Shown in pieces: positions 34,230 to 43,721 of a DNA stretch of 64,000 bases. Where the stretch lies: positions 620,001 to 684,000 of the forward strand of contig NZ_JABBEA010000001.1 of NCBI RefSeq assembly GCF_012912005.1, in the 5' to 3' direction. The notes beneath the pieces were generated by a model that searched no databases, was not told where the DNA came from, and saw only the letters and a list, made by a program, of their open reading frames with translations. Positions within the stretch are counted from its first letter, which is position 1; the number at the start of each line of letters is the position of its first letter. The stretch comes from Paenibacillus sp. SZ31. Lineage in GTDB: Bacteria > Bacillota > Bacilli > Paenibacillales > Paenibacillaceae. Made by a program: the position numbers and the translations under genes.

Positions 34230-34282
34230 AAAAAAGAACCCTGCTCCGCAGGCTCCGAATTCGGTTCCGCGTAACAGGATTC
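34230..34282 (-). terminator. Intrinsic terminator of ispH
   Basis: GAATCCTG/CAGGGTTC base stem with further GC pairs inside, then TTTTTT on the minus strand. Confidence 0.8.
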
Positions 34283-34329
34283 TTCTTATTTCGTTTACAA
34301 ATTTTGCGCTTCACTTACATGTGCTTGCC

Positions 34330-35283
34330 CTATGGTGTACGTGTTTTTTCTCTAACTGGTGGCAGCAGTTTGCTCATGTTCACGGTACGCTTAATTTCCC
34401 ACGTCTCCGGTTTGTCATGTTCATACTGCTCCAGATAAAGGATGACTTCCTTCGTAATCGGTGTTGGTGTTGAAGCACCCGAAGTAACCGCCACCTTATT
34501 TACACCTTTCAGCCATTCTTGCTGAATCTCTGCCACATCGGATACACGGTAGGCCGTAACCCCCGCGATTTCCTCCGACACTTGTGCCAGACGGTTAGAG
34601 TTATTGCTGCGAGGATCACCTACAACAATGACCAGATCAGACTGCCCCGCCTGTTCAGCGACAGCTTCCTGACGCACTTGAGTCGCCAGGCAGATTTCGT
34701 TATGAATCTCTGCACCCGGAAACTTCTCCAGCAGACGGCTCATAATGTGTTTGATATCCCACTGGCTCATCGTGGTCTGATTCGTAATAAGAATTTTGCC
34801 TGGAGGAACGTTCAGTTCATCGATCTCTTCTTCCTTCTCGATCAGGTGAACGAGGTCTGGCGCAACGCCAACAGCCCCCTCTGGTTCAGGATGATTCTTT
34901 TTGCCAATATAGATGATCTGATAACCTTCTGCCGTCTTTTCCCGAATGAGGTCATGGGTCTTGGTTACGTCAGGGCATGTTGCATCCACTGTTGTCAGAC
35001 CTTTGTCCCGTGCCAGCTTCCGCACTTCTGGAGAAACGCCGTGAGCTGTGAAAATAATCGTGCCACTCTCCACTTGGCTCAAAATATCCATCCGGTTCGG
35101 ACCATCCAATGTAATAATACCTTCATCTTCAAAGGAATCCGTCACATGTTGGTTATGCACAATCATACCCAATATATAAATAGGTCGTGGTAAATCCAGA
35201 TTGCGTGCCGCTTGACGCGCGAGCACCATCGCATCCACAACGCCGTAACAATATCCCCGCGGTGAAATTCGCAGTACTTCCAC
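34330..35283 (-). CDS. ispH: 4-hydroxy-3-methylbut-2-enyl diphosphate reductase
   Basis: 317 aa from a GTG ('[15 protein letters not shown]') 7 nt after GGGTGG. The three cysteines that bind the iron-sulphur cluster are Cys12 ('GYCYGV'), Cys103 ('ATCPDV') and Cys198 ('NEICLATQ'); 'TNQTTMSQ' and 'SNNSNRL' bind the diphosphate. It catalyses the last step of the MEP isoprenoid pathway, giving IPP and DMAPP. It follows the sensor kinase gene by 67 bases and may be partly co-transcribed with it, but ends with its own terminator. Confidence 0.96.
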   Translation of the reverse strand: MEVLRISPRGYCYGVVDAMVLARQAARNLDLPRPIYILGMIVHNQHVTDSFEDEGIITLDGPNRMDILSQVESGTIIFTAHGVSPEVRKLARDKGLTTVDATCPDVTKTHDLIREKTAEGYQIIYIGKKNHPEPEGAVGVAPDLVHLIEKEEEIDELNVPPGKILITNQTTMSQWDIKHIMSRLLEKFPGAEIHNEICLATQVRQEAVAEQAGQSDLVIVVGDPRSNNSNRLAQVSEEIAGVTAYRVSDVAEIQQEWLKGVNKVAVTSGASTPTPITKEVILYLEQYEHDKPETWEIKRTVNMSKLLPPVREKTRTP

Positions 35284-35350
35284 TTGGTTGCCACCCGCTT
35301 TCTTTCTCGGCAACGTTGCCGATGTAATTGCAGTCCTGTCTATTATACCT

Positions 35351-36811
35351 TTATTCGATAGGCGGAGCAAAGACAACCGGCAACCAGATAATAAAGGTGG
35401 TTCCTTCTCCACGTCTGGTCACAACCTCAACCGATCCATGGTGTTCCTCAATGATCCACTTGGCAATCGAAAGTCCCAGACCTATGCCTGGTGTAGCCCC
35501 GCGCGATTCATCTGCCCGATAGAAGCGATCAAAGATGAACGGTACTTCGTCCCGATCCATGCCAATACCGGTATCGCTGATGCGCAGTCCTACCTGACCT
35601 TTGTACAGTACGGCATCAAGTGTCACGGAGCCTTCTGGCGTGTATTTAAACGCATTTTCGATGAAAATAAACAGCATCTGTTGCAGATAATCCTTGCTGC
35701 CGTTCACATAGATACCGTTAAGAATCGACAGATCACCTGGACGCCAGTCCGCATGATGATCCAAGAATTGCGATCTTCGCGCGACTTCCTGCACCAATAT
35801 CTGTAGTGGTACCGGATTCAGTTCAATTTTCTGCCCTGTATCCGCTCTCGCCAATGACAGCATGTCACTGATCAATCTGCTCATACGTTTACCTTCATCG
35901 GCCATGTCTTCCAACGCCTCGACGGACATCTGTCTTACCGTTTCTTCATCCAGATTCGGTCGGTCTGTGCCCTCCTGATCCCACAGCTTCTTCAGGAAGT
36001 CCACGTTCCCGCGAATAGTCGTCAGCGGCGTACGTAGTTCATGCGAAGCATCAGATACAAAACGGCGCTGGGCAGCATTCGTCTCTTCCAATCCACGGAA
36101 AGACAATTCTGTACGCTCAAGCATGTTATTCACCGTTTCGATCAAACGCCCGATCTCATCCTTCGGCCCCGCATATTGAATTCGCACACTAAGATCATCG
36201 CCGGATTGGATCTGATTCGCAGCATCAATAACATTCACAAGCGGACGCATCGACTTCCGGGCCAGAACAAGACCTGAAGTTATAGCCAATGCCATCGCCA
36301 CCAGCCAGCCAAAAACCAAAATATTAAGCAATGCCTCCAGCAAGCGCTCCTGTGAACTTACATTGGCGCCTACCTGAAGAATTCCTCTGACCTCATTGGT
36401 TCCCTGAAGAGACAGTGGCAATTGATTCACCAGAAAAGGCGTCCCGTCCACATAGATCTTGGATATCCCCCGCTCTTTGAGAATTTCATTGGATTTCAAA
36501 ACCGGAAACTGAATCCCTAATTTCTCCATATTACCGGAAATCCTGCCCGAACGGCTCTGATAATCCCAGAGTTGAATATAAATTTGTGCCTCCTGAAGCT
36601 GGCTCTCTGTAAATGGGTCCAGATCCAATGACTGCGAAAGAGGATTCACACCAATTTGCTCCGTAATCCGGGCACTCTTCACCTTCAATTGCTGTTCAAC
36701 TTCCTGATAGGAGTTAAAATAAACAAAGGCATAGATCACAACGCCCCAAAAGATAAGCACGGCCGCCAAAATGCCAGAATACCATGCGGTTAGTCTTAAC
36801 CGAATGGACAT
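35351..36811 (-). CDS. Sensor histidine kinase paired with the OmpR-type regulator (HtrA-linked)
   Basis: 486 aa. The ATG one base after the regulator stop is taken as start; an overlapping GTG at 36823 is the alternative. TM1 is at about 10-32, an extracytoplasmic sensor of about 130 residues follows, then TM2 (about 160-182), HAMP, HisKA with the phospho-acceptor His near residue 255 in '[17 protein letters not shown]', and a HATPase domain with '[10 protein letters not shown]', 'DTGIGMD' and '[12 protein letters not shown]'. Gene order with htrA suggests a CssS-like sensor of secretion or envelope stress. That role is inference from context. Confidence 0.9.
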   Translation of the reverse strand: MSIRLRLTAWYSGILAAVLIFWGVVIYAFVYFNSYQEVEQQLKVKSARITEQIGVNPLSQSLDLDPFTESQLQEAQIYIQLWDYQSRSGRISGNMEKLGIQFPVLKSNEILKERGISKIYVDGTPFLVNQLPLSLQGTNEVRGILQVGANVSSQERLLEALLNILVFGWLVAMALAITSGLVLARKSMRPLVNVIDAANQIQSGDDLSVRIQYAGPKDEIGRLIETVNNMLERTELSFRGLEETNAAQRRFVSDASHELRTPLTTIRGNVDFLKKLWDQEGTDRPNLDEETVRQMSVEALEDMADEGKRMSRLISDMLSLARADTGQKIELNPVPLQILVQEVARRSQFLDHHADWRPGDLSILNGIYVNGSKDYLQQMLFIFIENAFKYTPEGSVTLDAVLYKGQVGLRISDTGIGMDRDEVPFIFDRFYRADESRGATPGIGLGLSIAKWIIEEHHGSVEVVTRRGEGTTFIIWLPVVFAPPIE

Positions 36812-36812
36812 G

Positions 36813-37502
36813 TCAGGAGTCACCTCTCAGAATATAACCGGCTCCCCGGATGGTCTGGATGAGACGTTTGCCACCGTATTCTTCAGTCTTCTGTCTGAGC
36901 ATGGCAATGTACACTTCAAGCACATTAGACTCACCGCTGTAATCATAACCCCAGATTTTATCCATAATCAGATCGCGTGACAGTACTCGTCTTGGATTTT
37001 GCATAAACAGATTCAACAGTTCGAATTCCTTGGCAGTCAGTTCCAGACGTTGACCATCTCGTACTACTTCACGTGAGTCATTGTCCAGAATGATATCTTC
37101 ATACATCAGACGATTGTCTGGTGTACCCGCAATATCTGACTTGCGGCGCAGCAATGCACGGACACGTGCCAATAACTCTTCCAACGCAAACGGCTTCACG
37201 AGATAGTCATCGGCCCCTGTATCCAGTCCAGTCACCCGGCTCTGTACTTCATCCTTGGCCGTAAGCATCAGCACAGGCACTTTGCTACCTGCTTCCCTTA
37301 ATCTGCGACATACCTCAAATCCGTCAATCTGCGGCATCATCACATCCAGAACAACGATGTCCGGCTCCTTGTCCATCAGTTTGCTGAGACCTTCAGCTCC
37401 ATTGGAAGCGGTCTGTACCTCATATCCTTCAAAAGCCAGCCCGCGGCGGAGCATGGACACAATTTTTTCGTCGTCATCCACAATCAAAATAGTTGAGCGC
37501 AT
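36813..37502 (-). CDS. OmpR-family response regulator
   Basis: 229 aa. Receiver domain (1-115) with Asp9/Asp10, phospho-acceptor Asp53 in 'VVLDVMMP' and 'LVKPF'; winged-helix DNA-binding domain (130-226) with 'ELTAKEFELLNLFM' and 'TIRGAGYIL'. AAAGGAG lies 8 nt before the ATG. Its stop is next to the start of the kinase gene, so the two are one operon. The pair sits directly after htrA, and the htrA promoter region carries an 11-bp-spaced direct repeat typical of OmpR-type binding, so htrA is a candidate target. Confidence 0.94.
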   Translation of the reverse strand: MRSTILIVDDDEKIVSMLRRGLAFEGYEVQTASNGAEGLSKLMDKEPDIVVLDVMMPQIDGFEVCRRLREAGSKVPVLMLTAKDEVQSRVTGLDTGADDYLVKPFALEELLARVRALLRRKSDIAGTPDNRLMYEDIILDNDSREVVRDGQRLELTAKEFELLNLFMQNPRRVLSRDLIMDKIWGYDYSGESNVLEVYIAMLRQKTEEYGGKRLIQTIRGAGYILRGDS

Positions 37503-37620
37503 GGTCTTTCTCCTTTATCCTAACGTTTTATCCCATTGTAACAGGCAGAAGCACAATCTGCATCTTCAAGTAAGAGTCTCCATTCAAGCATGCTCCATTG
37601 TTATCCCGTTAGTTCTGGGC

Positions 37621-37653
37621 AAAAAAAACGGAAGGGCCTTCAAACCCTTCCGT
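37621..37653 (-). terminator. Intrinsic terminator of htrA
   Basis: ACGGAAGGG/CCCTTCCGT with an 8-base loop and TTTTTTTT behind it on the minus strand. Confidence 0.92.
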
Positions 37654-37675
37654 TCTTCCAATCCTTAATCTAATA

Positions 37676-39349
37676 TTATGGTTGTTGCTGCTGTTGTGTA
37701 TCCGTTGTTTGTGAAGTATCAAAATCATTTTTGTTGCCGATTTTGATTATCAGATCCATCTTCTTACCGTCACGAACCACGTTCAGTGTCACTTCACTGC
37801 CGATTTCCTGTTTCTTGATAAAATCAATCAGATCCTGACTTGTGGCGTACGGTGTACCGTTGGCACCTGTAATGATGTCATATGCACGAAGATCTGCTTG
37901 GTAAGCCGGTGATTGGAAGATCGTGCTGGCTACGACAGAACCTTCGGTCACATCTGTTCCCATTTGTTTAGCGACTTCAGGTGTGAGAGCCATCAAAGAT
38001 GCACCGATAAATGGTACGGGCTCTTTGGGAACTTCTTTGTTCTCTTTAAGATATTTAACCGCTTCAGAGATGACGCTTGATGGGATCGCAAAACCAATCC
38101 CTTGTGCATCTGCACTGACTGCAACGTTCATCCCGATAACTTCCCCGTTCAGGTTAAGCAACGGACCACCAGAGTTACCCGGGTTAATGGAAGCATCCGT
38201 TTGCAGCAAGTGGCTATATTCACGTGTTTTACCTGTTTCTTCATCCGGAATGCTGATTGTACGTTCTTTGGCACTGAGTACACCTGCTGTAACGGTGTGT
38301 TCGAAGCCCTCAGGGTTACCAATAGCTACAAGCCATTCACCGACTTGCGTACTGTTGGAATCGCCCAGTGGAGCTACAGGGAACGCATCGTCACCACTGT
38401 TTTTCTCAATTTTCAATACTGCCAGATCCAGATCGAAGCTGCTTCCGAGCAGTTTGGCTTCATAAGGCTTGCTGTTGTTCTCCAGCGTAACCTGAATCAC
38501 ATCCGCACCCTGAACCACGTGCTGGTTCGTCAGGATATATCCTTCTTTGTCAAAAATAAATCCAGAACCAATGCCTAGTGGAACCAACTGATTACTGCTT
38601 TGCTGTTGTTGCTGCTGGCTCTGGCCTTGATTGCCTTCCGTTCCGCCACCATTACCGAAGAAGTATTGGTACAACGGATCGCTTGTATTCGATCCACCCT
38701 GACCAGTACCTGTGCGTGAGGACTGCTTCGCAAGTGTTTCGATTTTGACGACTGCTGGACTTGTACTCGTTACTACGGAAGACACATCTTCTTTACCTGT
38801 TGGCAGTAACGACGCTGTCACATTGTTGCCTCCGCCTGTATTCGTGGACGCTTCCTGCCCCGAGCTTTCATTGCCTGTGTTCGTAAGTGCAGTCTCCGGT
38901 GTGAACATGTTCGTTCTGTCGGCTGTGTACATGAGAACGGTAATGACCAGCATGCCGGCAATAAAGGAGAACAGAAGTGATCTTACGGAAGAACGCGGCT
39001 TTCGGTTATTATAATTCCAGTTGCCTTTGCCGCCATTCCCTTGATCCCCACCGTTACCTGAGCCGTTTCCGCCGCCTCCGGACGATCTTTTCGCTTGCTC
39101 GGATGGTTCACTATTATAGTAAGTAGGTACGGGTCTCACCGGATCAGGTTTTGTAATCTCTACATTACCTTCTTCACGCTGATTGTTGCTTCCCATGTGA
39201 TTTGCTGTATCTTCCTGATTCACGGACTGAAAAGGTCCATAAGAATAATAATAGGAGGATTCGTCCGTTCCGGAAGAATTGCGGTTCTCCGTTTGTTTGG
39301 TTTCGTTTTCCTCGTCTTGACGGTTCGATCTATAATTACGTTCGTCCAT
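37676..39349 (-). CDS. htrA: Membrane-anchored HtrA/DegP-family serine protease
   Basis: 557 aa, long for HtrA because of a low-complexity N-terminus (residues 1-120, rich in Asn, Gly, Ser, Gln) that stays in the cytoplasm. A TM helix (122-141) anchors the protein; a Gly/Gln-rich linker leads to the trypsin-like domain with triad His277, Asp308 and Ser393 in 'GNSGGPLL'. One PDZ domain follows (about 445-540). It should degrade or refold misfolded proteins at the outer membrane surface. GGGAGG precedes the ATG. A two-component system lies immediately downstream. Confidence 0.95.
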   Translation of the reverse strand: MDERNYRSNRQDEENETKQTENRNSSGTDESSYYYSYGPFQSVNQEDTANHMGSNNQREEGNVEITKPDPVRPVPTYYNSEPSEQAKRSSGGGGNGSGNGGDQGNGGKGNWNYNNRKPRSSVRSLLFSFIAGMLVITVLMYTADRTNMFTPETALTNTGNESSGQEASTNTGGGNNVTASLLPTGKEDVSSVVTSTSPAVVKIETLAKQSSRTGTGQGGSNTSDPLYQYFFGNGGGTEGNQGQSQQQQQQSSNQLVPLGIGSGFIFDKEGYILTNQHVVQGADVIQVTLENNSKPYEAKLLGSSFDLDLAVLKIEKNSGDDAFPVAPLGDSNSTQVGEWLVAIGNPEGFEHTVTAGVLSAKERTISIPDEETGKTREYSHLLQTDASINPGNSGGPLLNLNGEVIGMNVAVSADAQGIGFAIPSSVISEAVKYLKENKEVPKEPVPFIGASLMALTPEVAKQMGTDVTEGSVVASTIFQSPAYQADLRAYDIITGANGTPYATSQDLIDFIKKQEIGSEVTLNVVRDGKKMDLIIKIGNKNDFDTSQTTDTQQQQQP

Positions 39350-39416
39350 GCCTCTCTACCTCCCAATCTCTTATTCCCAAGAGATATTCTTTAACTGTCC
39401 TTATTTTGTACTTTAA

Positions 39417-39434
39417 ACCTTAACCGTACCTTAA
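39417..39434 (-). promoter_or_regulatory. Direct repeat TTAAGGT-N4-TTAAGGT upstream of htrA
   Basis: Two identical 7-mers (39417-39423 and 39428-39434) are spaced 11 bp, one helical turn, on the minus strand. This is the geometry of OmpR/PhoP-type regulator sites. It lies 70-85 bases upstream of the htrA start. Confidence 0.55.
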
Positions 39435-39497
39435 AAACAATTAAAAAGGAGATAAAAGCACGTAAGAATAGATTATTTACCCCGTCATGACAGCATT

Positions 39498-40160
39498 TTA
39501 CCCTTTCGTTTTCACCCAGCCCTGACGATGCGCGTAGATAGCCAATTGTGTACGATCATCCATCTCGCATTTCATCAGCAGGTTGCTCACATGTGTTTTG
39601 ACGGTTTTGATACTGATATGTAATTCTTCTCCAATGTCTTTGTTGGTCTTTCCCTCTGCAATAAGCAACAGCACTTCCTTCTCCCGTTCAGTCAGACCTG
39701 ATTCACTCTCTCTCGCTGTACGCTGTCTGATTCCCCGAGTCAATGCCTGCGATACATCACCTGTCATCACAGGCATGCCTCTATAAGCTCCTTGAAGAGC
39801 ATAGATCAGTTCTTCCGCAGAAACGGTCTTCAGCACATAACTGACCGCTCCGGCTTCAATCGCTTGAACAACAAGATCATCCTCCAAGAAACTCGTGAGC
39901 ATTACAATCTTCATCTTCGGAAATTCAGTCATAATGGCTTTTGTTGCTTCAGCGCCATTCATTATAGGCATCATCAGATCCATCAGGATCAAGTCAGGCA
40001 TTTCACTATCATTTAACTTACGCAACTGATCAAGCGCATCCTGTCCATGGCCCGCTTCTCCCATCACATGAAAAGTAGGCTCCAGCATCAGATACGTTTT
40101 TAACCCCATTCGCACCATGTCATGGTCATCCACAATCATCACGTTTACTTTACCGCTCAT
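39498..40160 (-). CDS. liaR: LiaR-type response regulator
   Basis: 220 aa. Receiver domain with Asp61 in 'LILMDLMMP' and a LuxR-type helix-turn-helix ('GKTNKDIGEELHISIKTVKT') at about 165-190. GAGGGGGA precedes the ATG. It is the last gene of the liaF-liaS-liaR operon and is expected to activate envelope-stress genes after phosphorylation by LiaS in response to lipid II-interfering antibiotics; target genes are not identifiable here. Confidence 0.92.
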   Translation of the reverse strand: MSGKVNVMIVDDHDMVRMGLKTYLMLEPTFHVMGEAGHGQDALDQLRKLNDSEMPDLILMDLMMPIMNGAEATKAIMTEFPKMKIVMLTSFLEDDLVVQAIEAGAVSYVLKTVSAEELIYALQGAYRGMPVMTGDVSQALTRGIRQRTARESESGLTEREKEVLLLIAEGKTNKDIGEELHISIKTVKTHVSNLLMKCEMDDRTQLAIYAHRQGWVKTKG

Positions 40161-40178
40161 TCCGTCTCCCCCTCTAGT

Positions 40179-41204
40179 TCACTCAGGAACGTTCGGGAAT
40201 TTCGGGATGAATACCCGTACCGTTGTTCCCGCTCCCGGCTTCGATATAATCTGAACTTGCCCACCAAGCTTCTCCGCTCGTTCACGCATGGTGGATAATC
40301 CGTAGGACCCTGGACGCTCAGCTTGCTGCAAAAATCCCTGACCATCATCGCTGATGCTCATGCTGATCTGATGTTCACTCTCCCGTATGGACAGACTGAC
40401 CATCCCCGCCTCTGCATGCTTCACTACATTAGCAATGGCCTCCTGAATAACAAGAAACAGCTGGTGCTCAATGGCATCCGAGATTCCGCCATCCAGTTCC
40501 AGCTCTTTCACACCTTTAAGACCATTCTGCCTGCAATAATCAGGAAACCAGCTATCCAGTGCCGCGGACAGATCACGCCCTTCCAGCTCCACTGGTCGAA
40601 GTTGGGCAATCAGTCCACGCATCTGACGTTGTGCAATATGTGACATCTGAATCAATTGGTCCAGTACTTTACCGCCATGTTCCGGATTCTTCTCTAGCAG
40701 ACGCGGCAAGGACGAAGCCGACATATGCATCGCAAACAGCTGCTGGCTAACCGTGTCATGGAGGTCTCTTGCCATTCGTTTGCGTTCTTCAAGCACAGCC
40801 CGCTCCGAGGCTTGCTCCTTCTCAATAACTTCCTGCTCACCGAGACGCTGAAGCAGTCTCATCTTTTTCTCAATCGAATCCATCATGACATTGAACTCCT
40901 GATAGACACGACCGAACGAAGCGTCATCCGCATCAGGCATGCGCACCGCCAGATTGCCCTTGGACACTTTCAACATGTTGAGATCGAGCAGGTCAATCTT
41001 GCGCTGAAGACGCAGAGCAGCAATGTATCCGGTGATAACGGTGGCCAGCACAACAACGGCAACATAGGTCCATGCCCGCTGACGACCAGCCCCCATCAAT
41101 ACCTCTCCATATAATAGATAGAATCCACCCAGCGTAATCAGACCGGTTAGCGCAAAATACATCATCAGTTCCCACTTATTGGCCTTGAGAATGGTTCGAA
41201 TCAT
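40179..41204 (-). CDS. liaS: LiaS-type sensor histidine kinase
   Basis: 341 aa. Two membrane helices (about 12-34 and 45-66) enclose a very short outer loop, so it is an intramembrane-sensing kinase that cannot bind a large ligand itself. HAMP follows, then HisKA_3 with His149 in 'ARDLHDTVSQQL' and a HATPase domain ('QEAIANVVKHAEAG', 'SISDDGQGF', 'YGLSTMRERAEKLGG'). It lies 3 bases after liaF and 18 bases before liaR. Confidence 0.93.
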   Translation of the reverse strand: MIRTILKANKWELMMYFALTGLITLGGFYLLYGEVLMGAGRQRAWTYVAVVVLATVITGYIAALRLQRKIDLLDLNMLKVSKGNLAVRMPDADDASFGRVYQEFNVMMDSIEKKMRLLQRLGEQEVIEKEQASERAVLEERKRMARDLHDTVSQQLFAMHMSASSLPRLLEKNPEHGGKVLDQLIQMSHIAQRQMRGLIAQLRPVELEGRDLSAALDSWFPDYCRQNGLKGVKELELDGGISDAIEHQLFLVIQEAIANVVKHAEAGMVSLSIRESEHQISMSISDDGQGFLQQAERPGSYGLSTMRERAEKLGGQVQIISKPGAGTTVRVFIPKFPNVPE

Positions 41205-41207
41205 GCA

Positions 41208-42239
41208 TTAACCCACCTTATTGACTTTGACGTCTCCGATAAACACACTTACAATAATCCGTACCTTTTTGCTTGCTTCATGGTAATGGGCCGTTTCAGC
41301 CTGGGCACTACTCAGGAATCCGCCGCGTTTCTGGTTCAACAGTGACATATCTCCAATGAAGGAATTTGTCGTCACCGTCACACCCAGGTCCATATCTTCT
41401 GGAACAAATACTTTCACATCCCCAATAAATGAAGAAATGACAATCTTCGTCTCCCCATAAGGAATCTGTGCTTTGGTCAAATCAATCACCGTATCTCCGA
41501 TAAAAGCCGAGATGTTCATCGGTTTCAACGAGAACACTTCCTGTCCCATGTACAGATCGCCAATGAATGCTGATTTATTAATGGTATTGCCACCGCCACC
41601 ATAGTAGCTAGAATCATCATACTGGTCATTGTCATCATATTTTTCATATTTCTTTTGAGTTGAACCGTGAGCGTTGTGCTTCTGATACTGCTGATGTTCA
41701 TAGGAAGCCGGGTTTTCCTTAGCTGTATTGAACGAGCCATATGAATCGTTCTTCTGTTCCTGTTTCGGTTTGCCAAATGTTTTCTCGAATTGTTCGTCAA
41801 ACGAAGATGGCATCTCCAGATCCTCCGGAGACAACGGTTTATAAGGTTGCTCCGGTGCTGGAGGTGGCTGCATCTTGTCATGATGTTTCCGATCACGACG
41901 TCGTGGCCCAATCAGTACGAACAATCCTCCGCCAATCAGCATAACCGGAATCAGATAACGGATGAACTCCCCCATGGAATAATCAATCCATCCCAGGTTA
42001 CGTGCAAGAAAATATCCACCGATCGCCAGGACAATTACCGGTCCAATGAAGGCGTAACCCCCATTGCGACGAATCTCGGAAATTCCTTTGACCCCCCACC
42101 AGATTAAAAATAACGGCCAATATGTTCTGAAAATATATCCTACATCAATGTCATATCCCAATTGTCTGAACAAGATCATCGCACCAATAGCAATAAGAGG
42201 TATACCTACCCACCAGCGGTCACGCGTAGATCGTTTCAT
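41208..42239 (-). CDS. liaF: LiaF-type membrane inhibitor of the LiaRS system
   Basis: 343 aa. The N-terminal 120 residues hold about four membrane helices, the middle (about 120-215) is a charged Gln/Tyr/Asp-rich linker, and the C-terminal domain is a beta-repeat protein with five 'FIGD' motifs ('SAFIGDL', 'SAFIGDT', 'SSFIGDV', 'NSFIGDM', 'SVFIGDV') spaced about 22-35 residues. In Bacillus LiaF keeps LiaS inactive until envelope stress. GAAGGAG lies 9 nt before the ATG. A possible promoter (TTGTCT, 17 bp, TAATAC) lies near 42255-42285. Confidence 0.92.
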   Translation of the reverse strand: MKRSTRDRWWVGIPLIAIGAMILFRQLGYDIDVGYIFRTYWPLFLIWWGVKGISEIRRNGGYAFIGPVIVLAIGGYFLARNLGWIDYSMGEFIRYLIPVMLIGGGLFVLIGPRRRDRKHHDKMQPPPAPEQPYKPLSPEDLEMPSSFDEQFEKTFGKPKQEQKNDSYGSFNTAKENPASYEHQQYQKHNAHGSTQKKYEKYDDNDQYDDSSYYGGGGNTINKSAFIGDLYMGQEVFSLKPMNISAFIGDTVIDLTKAQIPYGETKIVISSFIGDVKVFVPEDMDLGVTVTTNSFIGDMSLLNQKRGGFLSSAQAETAHYHEASKKVRIIVSVFIGDVKVNKVG

Positions 42240-42374
42240 CGCTCATGTCTCCTTCGTCTGTATTATGTATCCAGTGTAACTCAGACAAGACAATGAGAAC
42301 AGCGGCGGCAGATGGAAGTCTTCTCGGTCTCGAGACTGAGATGGGAGGATATTTTTGTAAAACTTCACATATGT

Positions 42375-42406
42375 AAAACACCCCGGAGCAGCTGCTCCAG
42401 GGTGCT
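42375..42406 (-). terminator. Intrinsic terminator of the SASP gene
   Basis: CACCCTGGAGCAG with CTGCTCCGGGGTG, containing the perfect GGAGCAGCTGCTCC core, then TTTT on the minus strand. Confidence 0.75.
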
Positions 42407-42436
42407 GAATCTTCATTTAATTTAATGAATCTTCAA

Positions 42437-42646
42437 TTATTTTTTGTATTTTGATGCTTTGCCTTGGCTTGTTTGGCCTGTGTTTTCTACACCAAACTCG
42501 GCATTATATTTTTCATCAGGTGTTTGGAAATTATCTTGTACTTTGTGTTGAGCGGATTGCTTCACTTTAGATGCTGCATTCTCTTCTCCAAACTCTGCAT
42601 TGTACTTCTCGTTTGGCGTTTGGTACCCTTGTGATTTTTTAGCCAC
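42437..42646 (-). CDS. Gamma-type small acid-soluble spore protein
   Basis: 69 aa from a GTG 6 nt after GAGGTGA. The sequence contains two copies of a repeat of the type 'TP(N/D)EKYNAEFGxEN' separated by 'QSAQHK', as in gamma-type SASPs, which are amino-acid stores of the spore core and are degraded on germination. Small, Gln/Asn/Lys-rich, no Cys or Trp. The upstream TGAATA-18 bp-CATAATA fits a forespore sigma-G promoter. The repeat wording differs from the Bacillus SspE, so the call rests on pattern and promoter more than identity. Confidence 0.82.
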   Translation of the reverse strand: MAKKSQGYQTPNEKYNAEFGEENAASKVKQSAQHKVQDNFQTPDEKYNAEFGVENTGQTSQGKASKYKK

Positions 42647-42711
42647 AACGAATCACCTCTCTCTTCATATTTACGCTGCATTGCTGCACCGCGGGGTTCG
42701 TCCCCAGTCAA

Positions 42712-42742
42712 TATTATGTGAAGAGAGCACTTTAGTTATTCA
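42712..42742 (-). promoter_or_regulatory. Sigma-G-like promoter of the SASP gene
   Basis: TGAATA (42737-42742), 18 bp, CATAATA (42712-42718) on the minus strand, close to the consensus for forespore genes. Confidence 0.7.
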
Positions 42743-42757
42743 TGTGAACATGTGAAA

Positions 42758-43546
42758 TTAAATGGCCTTGTCCAACCAGGAGTCCGGTACGGATTTGTAC
42801 ACGTCAATCGCATCTGCCAATTCGCTGAGCATCTTTTCTGTACACTTGCCAGCGCCTTGCCTGATCACCTGTACCTCCACATCCTTTTTGCCCCATTCCT
42901 TGTACACTTGCTTGGTTGTGGGGAAATACAGATCGATCTTATTGCCTTTGATCGCTGAACCCGTATCTGCAACAATCCCGTATCCATAGCCCGGAATATA
43001 CAGAATGGAGCCCATCGGGAACAACTTCGGATCAGCTGCAATCGTGGAAACTGTTTCTTTATCACGGCGTACTTTGACACCGGAATACGTAATTCCATAT
43101 TGGGGATGTTTAGGTCCTTTTCCTGTAGACTCCACCCCTGCTGTATATCCTGTTGCTGTCACCTTCTGTGTACCCAGCACCTGTTCTGAACGTGGCGCAA
43201 GCACGGGCATAGCCGGGTCAACCACCTGTTTCTCGGGAAGCTCATGCCTTGGGATGACCATCGGTTGTGGTGACCATAGTAAAGCCATATACACCATCGT
43301 TGTCAGCTGGGCCTCATCGCTGTATTGAACGCTGAGCTGTTCCGGAAATTCCTGAATAGGCTTGCTCGAAGTCTCAATAATCGGAGCTTCACTGCTGCTG
43401 CGACTCTCGACATGCAGTACTGCACTTTCCTCTTCAAATGTATAGGCATCCGCCTGATTCAGGCTAATCGTCATCCCGGCGAACATTACACAGCCAACCA
43501 GTAAACCCCGTATATGTTTCTTTTGAATTGAGAATTGCTTTTTCAT
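42758..43546 (-). CDS. Secreted 3D-domain cell-wall protein
   Basis: 262 aa. An N-terminal signal peptide or anchor (residues about 12-34) is followed by a 90-residue spacer and a 3D domain (about 125-235): '[15 protein letters not shown]', '[18 protein letters not shown]' and '[17 protein letters not shown]' with the three conserved aspartates. Such domains are lytic-transglycosylase-like, as in MltA, YuiC and YocH, and cut peptidoglycan; the missing LysM or G5 modules make binding specificity unclear. GGGGGAGG lies 7 nt before the ATG. Single gene. Confidence 0.9.
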   Translation of the reverse strand: MKKQFSIQKKHIRGLLVGCVMFAGMTISLNQADAYTFEEESAVLHVESRSSSEAPIIETSSKPIQEFPEQLSVQYSDEAQLTTMVYMALLWSPQPMVIPRHELPEKQVVDPAMPVLAPRSEQVLGTQKVTATGYTAGVESTGKGPKHPQYGITYSGVKVRRDKETVSTIAADPKLFPMGSILYIPGYGYGIVADTGSAIKGNKIDLYFPTTKQVYKEWGKKDVEVQVIRQGAGKCTEKMLSELADAIDVYKSVPDSWLDKAI

Positions 43547-43620
43547 TGTATAACCTCCCCCTCACTGCAAAGGTTTTCCAAAAAGCAATTAGTCTATACT
43601 TTTCACAACAAACACTACGA

Positions 43621-43671
43621 AAAAACGCCTGAATAACATAGGTCAATCCCATGTCATTCAGGCGTTTTTCT
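43621..43671. terminator. Bidirectional terminator between the 3D-domain gene and thrS
   Basis: AACGCCTGAAT/ATTCAGGCGTT with further pairs, flanked by A and T runs on both sides. It primarily serves thrS on the minus strand. Confidence 0.88.
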
Positions 43672-43721
43672 GATTAGTCAGGCAACTTATGCACTGGTTA
43701 TCTGATAGATCATTTGTTCAT

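Noticed and set aside
37676..38600. Short glutamine-codon runs in htrA as a repeat element
   Set aside because: They encode low-complexity linkers in an intact gene and are not a separate repeat.
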